From contig CAMBTF010000054.1 in assembly GCA_945870545.1 (NCBI GenBank), forward strand, positions 1 through 8,599: a stretch of DNA of 8,599 bases, read 5' to 3'. The notes under the pieces are model-generated. The model ran no database searches. It had not been told where the DNA came from and saw only the letters and a program-made list of their open reading frames with translations. Below, piece after piece: positions 1 to 7,002 of this stretch (within the stretch, counting starts at the first letter, position 1; each line of letters starts with the position of its first letter). The translations under genes were made by a program, and so were the position numbers. The stretch comes from Akkermansia muciniphila (GTDB taxonomy: Bacteria; Verrucomicrobiota; Verrucomicrobiia; Verrucomicrobiales; Akkermansiaceae).

Positions 1-1735
1 GTCCCTCGCCGTTCCAGCCGATGTAGTAGGCCTCCAGTTCATGCGGGGCGATCGTGCCGATGGGAGCCGGGCGGACGATGTTTCCCGCGCTGTCATAGGA
101 CAGCCCGTCGCCGCCGTTGTCCCAATTCGACAGGAAACTCACCTGGGCGGTGTAGCCCTCGAAGAGGAAGTCCTGGCAATACAGGTTGGCGACGAACACA
201 TTCTGGTCGCGATCATCCCAGGTGTTCAGCTCGGAGAAGGATTCCTTTTCGAAAAGGTCGAACAGCGCGACGTTGAATTGGAGCCGGTTCTTCCAGTAGT
301 TGCCGAACAGCCGGTATCCCCAGTTCGAATCGAAGAACACGTGACCGCGGAAGTCCGCGTTGAAGGTTTGCGTGCCGACACGCATCGCTGCGAAGTCGTA
401 GTTCTCCGATAAGTCTAGTAGATGCGCCTCGAAGAAAAACTGCTGCAGCGCGAGATGGTTCTCGAAGCGGTCGGTCGCGTCCGTGCGGTGGAAATCGCCG
501 TTCGCGGGGAAAAGCAGCGGATCGAGAAAGCCGTCGATGTCGCCGGGGTTCACGATGCCGGGGTTTCCCAAAAAGGGATTGGCCGGCGGCGGATTCGTGC
601 CCACACCGAGTCCGCGCGGATCCGGTGCGATCACGCCATTTTCATAACCGGAAACATAGTTTGTATTGAAAACAGGCTGGATGCGGAACAGCCACTCCAC
701 CGGTTTGAAGGAGGTTTCCCCCCTGAAGATGTCCAGCGTCAGGCTGGTGTTCGTGACGATCACCTCCTGATCCCCGCGGCCGTAAAACTCGGAACCGAAA
801 GGGCGCGCGGTGCTGACGCCGGAAGGGATCGGGATGTCGTGGACCTCTATGTCAGTGATGTTCTGAAACGTCAACGACGCGAAATACTCCTGGCCGTAGA
901 TGGGGATGTCACCCTTCAGTTTGCTCTGGTAGTAGGGATGCCAAAGATACGGTGTCTTCTCCTCATAGGGTGTCTCCGCGAGCGCCGGATCCTCATAGCG
1001 GTCCCATACGCCGGTCGGGATCAGATACCGGTTCTCGATGGCCGTGAAATTCTCGGGATACTCGGCATGGTCGTGGTGCCCGGCGTGCCAGTGCTCATAG
1101 ATGCGCCCCTCGTAACGGACATCCTTTCTCGGCAGCACCATGTCGTCGGGGATATCGGGCTCGAAAAGCTCCTCCACGCCCTGCACCAGCTCCATGTCCA
1201 GCTCGCGCCGTGACACTCCGCTGCGCGGCAAGCTCATAACATCGGGAATCTCCACCGTGAATTTTGGAAACGTCTTCGGCGCACCGGCATCGCGGCGGAA
1301 AAAGCGGTCGTCGCCTTGGCCGAGATCATCCTTGAAAAAGCGCCCGAAGCCCGACGGCTCCTCCACCTCAACGGCGGGAATCGTGCCGCCTCCCGCGCCT
1401 CCTCCTCCCGTCGCGCCCATGCCGGGGTCGGGATTGAAAACGGAGGGTGGTAGCAGAGGTTCTTCTGTCACCGTGATTCGTGGCTTGTTTTCAAGGACGG
1501 GCAGCGGCGGATCGCGATACAGCTCTACGCCCGCATCCGGAGAAAAGGAATCGGGCGCTTCCGGCACGGTTTCGGCGCGGTGCTGCTGCGCGGTCAGGCG
1601 GTCGGGGCGTTCCTCGCCGGGCGCGAGATCCCATTCCGGCGTCCGCTTGTGCGGCGGGTGGTAGCAGGTCGTCAGCAACACGCCCGCGCATGAAACCGCA
1701 AACCGCTTGCCTATTCTGAAAAATCCGCCGGTCAT
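1..1735 (-). CDS. Large secreted protein with probable outer-membrane beta-barrel (3' end cut by window)
   Basis: Reading the complement from the ATG at 1735-1733 gives 578 codons without a stop, still open at the left edge, so the C-terminus is missing. The N-terminus (GKRFAVSCAGVLLTTCYH) is a basic stretch plus a hydrophobic run ending in Cys24. It looks like a lipoprotein or Sec signal, although the -1 Thr is not a classic lipobox residue. Residues about 26-130 are Pro/Gly/Glu-rich with a poly-Gly patch near 110-117, probably a linker. From about residue 270 onward there are repeated short aromatic, alternating segments (LTLDIF, WLFRIQPVF, GYRLFGNYWKNRLQFNVALF, AQVSFLSNW) with Asn/Asp/Gly turns, as in outer-membrane beta-barrels. 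I cannot name the family. It starts 33 bp after the tetraheme cytochrome and is probably co-transcribed, so a porin-like partner of that cytochrome is plausible but unproven. A GGAAG lies 10 nt before the ATG. Confidence is high for the gene and moderate for the barrel. Confidence 0.8.
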   Translation of the reverse strand, partial: MTGGFFRIGKRFAVSCAGVLLTTCYHPPHKRTPEWDLAPGEERPDRLTAQQHRAETVPEAPDSFSPDAGVELYRDPPLPVLENKPRITVTEEPLLPPSVFNPDPGMGATGGGGAGGGTIPAVEVEEPSGFGRFFKDDLGQGDDRFFRRDAGAPKTFPKFTVEIPDVMSLPRSGVSRRELDMELVQGVEELFEPDIPDDMVLPRKDVRYEGRIYEHWHAGHHDHAEYPENFTAIENRYLIPTGVWDRYEDPALAETPYEEKTPYLWHPYYQSKLKGDIPIYGQEYFASLTFQNITDIEVHDIPIPSGVSTARPFGSEFYGRGDQEVIVTNTSLTLDIFRGETSFKPVEWLFRIQPVFNTNYVSGYENGVIAPDPRGLGVGTNPPPANPFLGNPGIVNPGDIDGFLDPLLFPANGDFHRTDATDRFENHLALQQFFFEAHLLDLSENYDFAAMRVGTQTFNADFRGHVFFDSNWGYRLFGNYWKNRLQFNVALFDLFEKESFSELNTWDDRDQNVFVANLYCQDFLFEGYTAQVSFLSNWDNGGDGLSYDSAGNIVRPAPIGTIAPHELEAYYIGWNGEG

Positions 1736-1768
1736 TTCCTCGCAACTTCCATGGATCGGTGAGCGTGA

Positions 1769-2893
1769 CTATTGGACATGGGAGTCCGCCAATTGGTCGA
1801 GTTTCCTGACAAAATGATCCGCGGCATCCGCATCGAAGCTCTTGGGCGGCTGCGCGGCCTTGAAGAGCTCGTCGAGTGCACTCTCGGCAAAAGCTGTTTT
1901 CTCGCCCGCGGCGATGGCGGATTGGTTCAGCCGGTCGATGGCGAGTGCGACCCGCTCAGCATAGTAACCGACCGCCCACATCCGGTATTCCCCGGCTACT
2001 TTATCGAAAGCGCCGACCTCGAAGGGCTTGCGGTGGCTCATCAGTTTATCGAGTGCCGCGCGGCTTTGCGCGCTCGTCATCGGCGCGGCGGAAATTTTTT
2101 TGGCGAAGTCATCCGCCGTGCGCACGAGGTCTGTTCCCGCCGCACCGTCCCAGCCGGTTCCGCTCGCGGCGAGCAGCTCCCTGATCGCCTCGATCTCCGC
2201 TGTCCTCGCGTCGCCGGGTTCGCGGGCGGCCTGCGCCGCCGCCTCGCGCAACGCCACCGCCTGGCCGACGAGCCATGTCTGCGCGTGGGAGAAATCCGCA
2301 TCCTCGCGCCAGTGCTTCGGCTCATCTAACAGAAGCCCGTCGAGTTCGAAAAGCAGCGGCGGGTGCTTCGCTTTCACAAGCTCGTCGCTGAGGTTCTGGT
2401 GGCAGGCGACACAGTTGTTCGCGCGCTGGTAAGCGCTCCCCAGGGGGCGCATCCCCAGCTTCTCAAGCGCCGCTTTTGGATAGTCCGGGCGGGTGTGCGA
2501 GAGGATCCAGTTCTCCGCCCCACCATGGCAGTTCGCGCAGGAGAAATCCTCGGCCTTGGCTTTCGAGTCCGGCGTAAAAAGCGACGGCTCGACGTTGCGC
2601 AGCGGCGCGTGGCATGCCGTGCAGCTTGCTGATTCCACGGCGCTGGCGATACCCATCTGCCGCGCTATCGCGGCGGATTGCCCGTTCGTCAAAGTCGCGG
2701 AAGCCTTGGAGTGCGGATCGGAGCGTTTCCAGATATGATAAGCTCCCCGGTTCAGTCCCGCGCCGCCGTGGCAACCGCTCGTCGCACATGAGTCGGAGCC
2801 CAGAACCCTAGACACGCCCGCAGGTTCGCCCGATGCGGCCTGCAAAATGCAGACTGATACCATAACCGCAATACTTCGTGACCCTGTCCGCAT
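1769..2893 (-). CDS. Secreted tetraheme c-type cytochrome, cytochrome c554-like
   Basis: This 374-residue protein carries four covalent heme sites: an expanded CX4CH motif (Cys36, Cys41, His42) and three standard CXXCH motifs (Cys91-His95, Cys119-His123, Cys161-His165). A DPH at residues 59-61 and other scattered His could serve as distal ligands. Residues 1 to about 22 (SIAVMVSVCILQAASG core) form a Sec signal peptide, so the protein should be periplasmic or extracellular. The heme part ends near residue 170. The remaining 200 residues are largely Ala/Glu/Asp-rich helix without cysteines. The arrangement resembles the cytochrome c554-type multiheme family (electron carriers; the Nitrosomonas member accepts electrons from hydroxylamine oxidoreductase). 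The actual partner here is unknown. The start is well fixed because an in-frame TAA lies five codons upstream. The gene is first in the minus-strand unit, divergent from the reductase operon and 33 bp before the putative barrel gene. Confidence 0.9.
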   Translation of the reverse strand: MRTGSRSIAVMVSVCILQAASGEPAGVSRVLGSDSCATSGCHGGAGLNRGAYHIWKRSDPHSKASATLTNGQSAAIARQMGIASAVESASCTACHAPLRNVEPSLFTPDSKAKAEDFSCANCHGGAENWILSHTRPDYPKAALEKLGMRPLGSAYQRANNCVACHQNLSDELVKAKHPPLLFELDGLLLDEPKHWREDADFSHAQTWLVGQAVALREAAAQAAREPGDARTAEIEAIRELLAASGTGWDGAAGTDLVRTADDFAKKISAAPMTSAQSRAALDKLMSHRKPFEVGAFDKVAGEYRMWAVGYYAERVALAIDRLNQSAIAAGEKTAFAESALDELFKAAQPPKSFDADAADHFVRKLDQLADSHVQ

Positions 2894-2968
2894 CTGATGA
2901 ATTCTTTAACTCTCCGGACACCATCCTGGCAAGCCAATTAACCAAACTCTCACCAGCCCGGCGCTACG

Positions 2969-2978
2969 GGCATATGCC
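2969..2978. promoter_or_regulatory. 10-bp perfect palindrome GGCATATGCC, candidate operator
   Basis: GGCATATGCC is its own reverse complement and sits 76 bp from the cytochrome start and 176 bp from the reductase start. A second small inverted repeat (GCCCG at 2956-2960 and CGGGC at 2967-2971, 6-base loop) overlaps its left edge. A dimeric regulator acting on both divergent units could bind here. A 10-bp palindrome can also occur by chance in 260 bp, and no known operator consensus is recognised. Confidence 0.25.
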
Positions 2979-3096
2979 TCATTTTTCTGTTAGATTATTA
3001 AGCGCCACCTCCGAAGTAGGGGTTGACTACTCATCGCGAATTTGGTTTTCCTAAAGGTAAGCGGAAGCGAGAGCAAGCTGTAAAAGATGACTCCGA

Positions 3097-3123
3097 GCAT
3101 CCGAAAAAGTCCGCTCGCATCCG
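3097..3123 (+). repeat. Short direct repeat GCATCCG x2 upstream of the reductase gene
   Basis: GCATCCG occurs at 3097-3103 and 3117-3123, 20 bp start to start, about two DNA helical turns, within the last 60 bp before the GTG start. Such spacing suits tandem half-sites on one DNA face, but a 7-base repeat is weak evidence and may be chance. Confidence 0.2.
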
Positions 3124-3153
3124 TATTGTTTCTAACCAAGAAATCACCACGCC

Positions 3154-4437
3154 GTGAACCCCGAGATCCTCCTCCGTTCCCCTGCCTTCTCGGATCCATT
3201 TCTCGTCGTCGGCATGGCTGGAGTAGCGCTCATGCTTGGCTACATCGCCACGCAATGGTGGGCGGCCACACGTAGATACGCTTTCGAAGCGCAGCGCAGC
3301 CGATTGGAACTGGCCGCACTGGGTAAAAAGATCGACGTTCTGAACCTCAAGGCGCAGGCCGCCCCCGAGGTGGCGTGGAACGGATATCGGAAGTTCACGG
3401 TCGCGAAAAAGGTCGAGGAGTGCAACGACACCTTTTCCTACTACCTCTCTCCGCATAACGGCAGACCGCTGCCTTCCTTCAAGCCCGGCCAATACCTCAC
3501 TTTCGAAGTCCAACCGCCGGGCGCCCCCAAGGCTCAGATCCGCTGCTACTCTCTGTCCGACGGCGCTCTGAGCGACGACCACTACCGCGTCACGATCAAG
3601 CGCTACATGAAAGAGGACGGCACACCGGGTGTCGTCTCCAACTACTTCGCCGACCACGTTTCCGAAGGCGATCTCCTCAACGTGAAGGCTCCTTCAGGGA
3701 AATTCTACCTCGATGTCGAGGTGGACCGCCCTGTCGTCCTGATTTCTGGCGGTATCGGCATCACGCCCATGCTCGCCATGGCCCGCGTGCTCACCCATAT
3801 CAATGACAAGCGGGAGATCTATTTCTTCTTCGGCTGCCGCAGCGGCGTGGATCATATGTTCCGCGACGAGGTGATCGAGCTACAGAAAAAGAACCCTAAT
3901 ATGCGGCTGCATATCTGCTACAGCCGGCCGGACGAGGGTGATGTGAAAGGCCAAGATTACAATCATCACAGCCGCGTCACCGTTGACCTGATGAAGGAAG
4001 TCCTGCCTTCCAGCAATTTCGAATACTATCTCTGCGGCCCGGGTCCGTTCATGGATTCACTCGTATCGGGACTCTATGAATGGGGCGTCCCGAAGAAGGA
4101 CGTGAAGTTCGAGGCGTTCGGCCCCGCCACCGTCAAGTCCGGCGCGAAGGATGCCACCCCCAAGGCCGCCGCCGATACGCCCGCTTTCGAGATCGAGTTT
4201 TCACGTAGCGGCAAAAAGGTCGCATGGGATCCATCCTCCGCCAATCTGCATGCTTTCGCTGAAAAAAATGGGATCCCCATCGACTTCAGTTGCGGCGCGG
4301 GCAGCTGCGGCTCCTGCCTTGTGGCGGTGAAAAAAGGCAACGTCGAATACGACCTCGAGCCAGGCCACGAAGTCGATGAGGGAAGCTGCCTGACATGCAT
4401 CAGCCGCCCATGCTCAAATATGGTGATCGACGCCTGA
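3154..4437 (+). CDS. Membrane-anchored NAD(P)H:FAD oxidoreductase with C-terminal [2Fe-2S] ferredoxin domain
   Basis: This 427-residue protein should take electrons from NAD(P)H through FAD to a [2Fe-2S] cluster, or run in reverse. An N-terminal membrane helix (about 14-35) is followed by Arg-rich residues, which by the positive-inside rule puts the rest in the cytoplasm. A short helical, possibly coiled-coil stretch (about 40-68) comes next. The FAD domain (about 75-185) has the RCYSLS motif at 130-135. The nucleotide domain (about 190-325) has GGIGITPML (199-207) and CGPGPFM (294-300). The C-terminal domain (about 345-427) has plant-type ligands Cys380, Cys385, Cys388 and Cys415. The FNR-then-ferredoxin order matches Hcr/PaaE-type reductases and is the reverse of NqrF, which also has an N-terminal anchor. 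The start is a GTG; an in-frame TAA at 3133-3135 excludes anything longer, and a later start would remove the anchor. No strong ribosome site is seen. It ends 10 bp before the next gene. Confidence 0.93.
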   Translation: MNPEILLRSPAFSDPFLVVGMAGVALMLGYIATQWWAATRRYAFEAQRSRLELAALGKKIDVLNLKAQAAPEVAWNGYRKFTVAKKVEECNDTFSYYLSPHNGRPLPSFKPGQYLTFEVQPPGAPKAQIRCYSLSDGALSDDHYRVTIKRYMKEDGTPGVVSNYFADHVSEGDLLNVKAPSGKFYLDVEVDRPVVLISGGIGITPMLAMARVLTHINDKREIYFFFGCRSGVDHMFRDEVIELQKKNPNMRLHICYSRPDEGDVKGQDYNHHSRVTVDLMKEVLPSSNFEYYLCGPGPFMDSLVSGLYEWGVPKKDVKFEAFGPATVKSGAKDATPKAAADTPAFEIEFSRSGKKVAWDPSSANLHAFAEKNGIPIDFSCGAGSCGSCLVAVKKGNVEYDLEPGHEVDEGSCLTCISRPCSNMVIDA

Positions 4438-4447
4438 AATAAACTCC

Positions 4448-6184
4448 ATGGCGCAATCCGATACCAATCTCGCTTCCCTCGTCCGCCAAGCGGAACGCCC
4501 CCCGCGCTGGGGCGAACCGCTCGACCCTGCGATGGACGAGGACACGCTGGACATGCTTCTCGCATCGGAGCCGTTTTCCCAGATGGACGCCTCCCGTTTC
4601 CCTGCGGGAACCCCGCTGCGCGAAATCCTGAGAAATGACTCCGCCGTCCGCGAATACACCCCCGGCGAAATCGTCCTCCGCAAGGACGACTACGGCACCT
4701 CCGCCTTTCTGGTTCTGAGCGGAGAGGTCGATGTGGTCATCCGCCCCGAGATCGATCCCCGCCTGCTGGGCCGCGCCGTCAGGGCAAAGAAAACCTTTGT
4801 CGCCCGCCTTGCGCAGCTTTGGAACAACAACCCGGAACCCGAGGGCTGGCGGAAACGTTCGCCCCGCGCCAGCGACAAAAAAAGCGCTTCCATCGACAAC
4901 GGGAAGACATCCGTTTATCTCCAGGATTATCCCCGGATCGTTTCGGGATCGCAGACCGCGAAGCTGGGTGAAGGCAGCATGTTCGGGGAGATTTCGGCCC
5001 TCAGCCGGATGCCGCGGACCGCCACCGTGGTCGCCGCCTCGCCGGTTACGCGCCTGCTGGAGTTCACATGGGAAGGCCTGCGCGACATCATGAAATACGA
5101 TCCCGCCCTCAAGGCGCGGATCGACAAGATTTACCGGGAAAACTCGCTGAAGGCATTCCTCAGCAACCACCCGCTTTTCAACCACCTCGACGACTCCTCC
5201 TACAAGGAGCTTTGCGACGCAGCACAGTTGGAAACCTACGGCGATTACAACTGGTCCGGCGCTTACAAACGGCTGGTCAAGGATGGCGAAACCTCCAGCG
5301 CCAACGAACCGGTGATTGTGCGGGAAGGCGATTATCTCAACGGCATCCACATGATCCGCGCCGGTTTCTGCCGTGTCAGCCGGAAATACGGCGGCGGCGA
5401 GCGGACGCTCAACTACATCGGCGCAGGCAGCGTGTTCGGCTTCGGCGAGATCGCGAACCATTGGCAAAAGCCCGATGATGGCCTGCAGGCCACACACTCG
5501 CTCCGTTCCCTCGGATACGCCCACCTCATTTTCATCCCCACCGCCGCGCTGGAGAAATTTGCAAACCGCGAATGGGCGGCCGCGGAGCTCGGCAGTGCGA
5601 TTCTTCCCGATGTCGCCGACGCGGGTCTCGATGAGGACGAGGAAGCCCCGCCCGCCGCCCTGATGGAGTTCCTAGCGGAGCACCGTTTCCTCAACGGCAC
5701 CAAATCCATGGTCATCGACATGGATCGCTGCACCCGCTGCGATGACTGCGTCCGCGCCTGCGCCTCCACCCACGACGGCAACCCGCGCTTCCTCCGCCAT
5801 GGGCCGATCATCGATAACCTGATGATCGCCAACGCGTGCATGCATTGCGTCGATCCCGTCTGCATGATCGGCTGCCCCACCGGCGCGATCCACCGCACCA
5901 GCTTCGGCGGCGAGGTGGTGATCAACCCCGCCACCTGCATCGGCTGCACCGCCTGCGCGAACAATTGCCCCTACGACTCGATCCGCATGGTCGAGGTGCG
6001 CTCCGAAAAGGGCGAGTTTCTCGTGGACGAGGAGTTCCAGCCCATCCTCAAGGCCACTAAGTGCGACTTCTGCGTGGAGCAGAAAAGTGGCCCGGCTTGC
6101 GTGAACGCCTGTCCGCACGACGCGCTCAGCCGCACCAACCTCACCCGTATCACCCCGATCGCACATTGGCTAAGAAAGAACTAG
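4448..6184 (+). CDS. Tandem cyclic-nucleotide-binding domains fused to a four-[4Fe-4S] ferredoxin subunit
   Basis: This 578-residue cytoplasmic protein has no signal or membrane helix. The first Crp-fold domain (about 42-230) has a roughly 60-residue insert (about 101-165) and a near-canonical phosphate-binding cassette: GEGSMFGE at 174-181 and PRTATV at 189-194, with Glu181 and Arg190 as the expected ribose and phosphate contacts. The second Crp-fold domain (about 235-390) keeps FGEIA (332-336) but lacks the PR-A/T arginine, so it is probably degenerate. After an acidic linker (about 391-402), residues 420-578 form a DmsB/HmcB-type ferredoxin with sixteen Cys in four sets: 428/431/434/438, 464/467/472/476, 497/500/503/507 and 539/542/551/555. 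In known relatives such subunits wire electrons between a cytoplasmic enzyme and a membrane subunit. Here the neighbours are an FAD reductase and a cytochrome b. Its last 19 bp overlap the cytochrome b gene. No clear ribosome site precedes the ATG. Confidence 0.93.
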   Translation: MAQSDTNLASLVRQAERPPRWGEPLDPAMDEDTLDMLLASEPFSQMDASRFPAGTPLREILRNDSAVREYTPGEIVLRKDDYGTSAFLVLSGEVDVVIRPEIDPRLLGRAVRAKKTFVARLAQLWNNNPEPEGWRKRSPRASDKKSASIDNGKTSVYLQDYPRIVSGSQTAKLGEGSMFGEISALSRMPRTATVVAASPVTRLLEFTWEGLRDIMKYDPALKARIDKIYRENSLKAFLSNHPLFNHLDDSSYKELCDAAQLETYGDYNWSGAYKRLVKDGETSSANEPVIVREGDYLNGIHMIRAGFCRVSRKYGGGERTLNYIGAGSVFGFGEIANHWQKPDDGLQATHSLRSLGYAHLIFIPTAALEKFANREWAAAELGSAILPDVADAGLDEDEEAPPAALMEFLAEHRFLNGTKSMVIDMDRCTRCDDCVRACASTHDGNPRFLRHGPIIDNLMIANACMHCVDPVCMIGCPTGAIHRTSFGGEVVINPATCIGCTACANNCPYDSIRMVEVRSEKGEFLVDEEFQPILKATKCDFCVEQKSGPACVNACPHDALSRTNLTRITPIAHWLRKN

Positions 6185-7002
6185 AACTTGTCCGCCGCCG
6201 TTTCGCGGGACTGCTGCTCACCCTTCTCACGGTGGGAGGCCTCTTCGCGGCGTATGTGTTTTTTGCGCCGTTCTATCCACGCCACGCTTACCTCAGCGGC
6301 TGGGTTTTCCTCGCGGTGATGCTTTTCCTCACCTTCTTTAATTTCCGGAAAAAAATCCCCTTCCTCCGCATGGGCAGCGTGGGCTTCTGGCTTCAGGTGC
6401 ACATCTATGTCGGCATGATCTCCGGTGCGCTGTTCTTCGTTCACATCAGTTTCTCGTGGCCGCATGGCTTGCTTAACCAGATTATCGCGGTGATCTTCGC
6501 CATCGTGTTCGTGAGCGGAGTGATCGGGCTTTGGATCAGCCGCTCGTTTCCGAAAAGGCTCACCGTCGCAGGCTTCGAGACACCCTTCGAACGCATGCCC
6601 CATGTCCGCACCGCCCTCCGCAAGGAGGCCGAGGCGCTGGTTCTCGCCGGCGTGGACAACCAGACCTCGCCGGTGATCGCCGAGTTTTTCACAGACAAGA
6701 TCGGCCTGTTTTTCGCGAAACCCCACAACCTGGTCGCGCACCTTTTGCGCTCGCAGAACCCGCAGGCTTCGCACCGCTCGCAGTTTGCTGAGATCCGCCG
6801 CTACGCGAAAAGAACCGAGCTCGATATGCTCGGAAAACTGGAGGATCTCGTCGAGCAGAAGCACCTCCTCGATTACCAATACGCCCTCCAATTCACCCTG
6901 CGTGCCTGGCTTTTCGTCCACATTCCGCTCAGCTACTCCCTCCTCATCCTCAGCGTGGCACACATCATCGTCGTCTACTCGTTCTCCGGTTCCGCCCCAT
7001 GA
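6166..7002 (+). CDS. Diheme b-type cytochrome membrane subunit (five predicted membrane helices)
   Basis: This 278-residue protein starts at a TTG overlapping the end of the ferredoxin gene. Membrane helices lie at about 12-34, 42-60, 74-95, 103-125 and 246-271. Helix 3 has His79 and His93; helix 5 has His252 and His266. Each pair is an H-X13-H, the spacing that ligates two stacked b hemes in cytochrome b-type proteins. The positive-inside rule (RKK near 61, SRSFPKR near 125) places the N-terminus and the 120-residue loop between helices 4 and 5 in the cytoplasm, where it could dock the ferredoxin. The inferred role is carrying electrons across the membrane between the Fe-S subunit and the multiheme cytochrome c. 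The TTG is chosen because the longer GTG at 6061 only adds 35 hydrophilic residues that shadow ferredoxin cluster IV, and the next ATG would delete helix 1. The stop overlaps the next start as ATGA. Confidence 0.85.
   Translation: MAKKELELVRRRFAGLLLTLLTVGGLFAAYVFFAPFYPRHAYLSGWVFLAVMLFLTFFNFRKKIPFLRMGSVGFWLQVHIYVGMISGALFFVHISFSWPHGLLNQIIAVIFAIVFVSGVIGLWISRSFPKRLTVAGFETPFERMPHVRTALRKEAEALVLAGVDNQTSPVIAEFFTDKIGLFFAKPHNLVAHLLRSQNPQASHRSQFAEIRRYAKRTELDMLGKLEDLVEQKHLLDYQYALQFTLRAWLFVHIPLSYSLLILSVAHIIVVYSFSGSAP

Larger units (their letters stand above)
2894..3153. promoter_or_regulatory. Divergent intergenic region, likely promoters for both units
   Basis: This 260-bp gap lies between the two divergent first genes, so both promoters should sit here. 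It holds an AT-rich patch (about 2980-3003), a 10-bp perfect palindrome (2969-2978) and a TTGACT box on the plus strand (3023-3028) that lacks a convincing -10 at normal spacing. On the minus strand, TTGCCA (complement of 2927-2932) is followed after exactly 17 bp by TTAAAG (complement of 2904-2909), a weak sigma70-like pair that would give a very short leader for the cytochrome. Two copies of GCATCCG (3097-3103 and 3117-3123) lie 20 bp apart just before the reductase gene. No coding sequence or RNA gene is apparent. The regulatory role follows from position; the individual boxes are tentative. Confidence 0.55.

Noticed and set aside
422..1213. Plus-strand reading frame (263 codons) in the left part
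   Set aside because: The minus strand is open for 578 codons here, with a signal-like N-terminus and barrel-like segments. The plus frame is a shadow.
1772..2329. Plus-strand reading frame opposite the tetraheme cytochrome
   Set aside because: The minus-strand protein has a signal peptide and four heme motifs; this frame has none.
2956..2971. GC-rich hairpin as a terminator
   Set aside because: The stem is only 5 bp, there is no uninterrupted T-run directly after it, and it lies between divergent genes where no terminator is expected.
3031..3657. Minus-strand reading frame across the intergenic region into the reductase gene
   Set aside because: It overlaps the anchor and FAD domain coding sequence of a well-supported gene and has no motifs.
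4400..5524. Minus-strand reading frame (374 codons) under the cNMP-ferredoxin gene
   Set aside because: It overlaps clear cNMP domains and the reductase end on the other strand, and its translation shows no recognisable domain.
6061..6165. Longer GTG start for the cytochrome b gene
   Set aside because: The extra 35 residues are a frame-shifted copy of the fourth Fe-S cluster region and contain only hydrophilic, Arg/Pro/His-rich sequence.
4448..6184. Transcription factor reading of the cNMP protein
   Set aside because: There is no helix-turn-helix after the Crp-fold domains; the C-terminus is a sixteen-cysteine ferredoxin instead.
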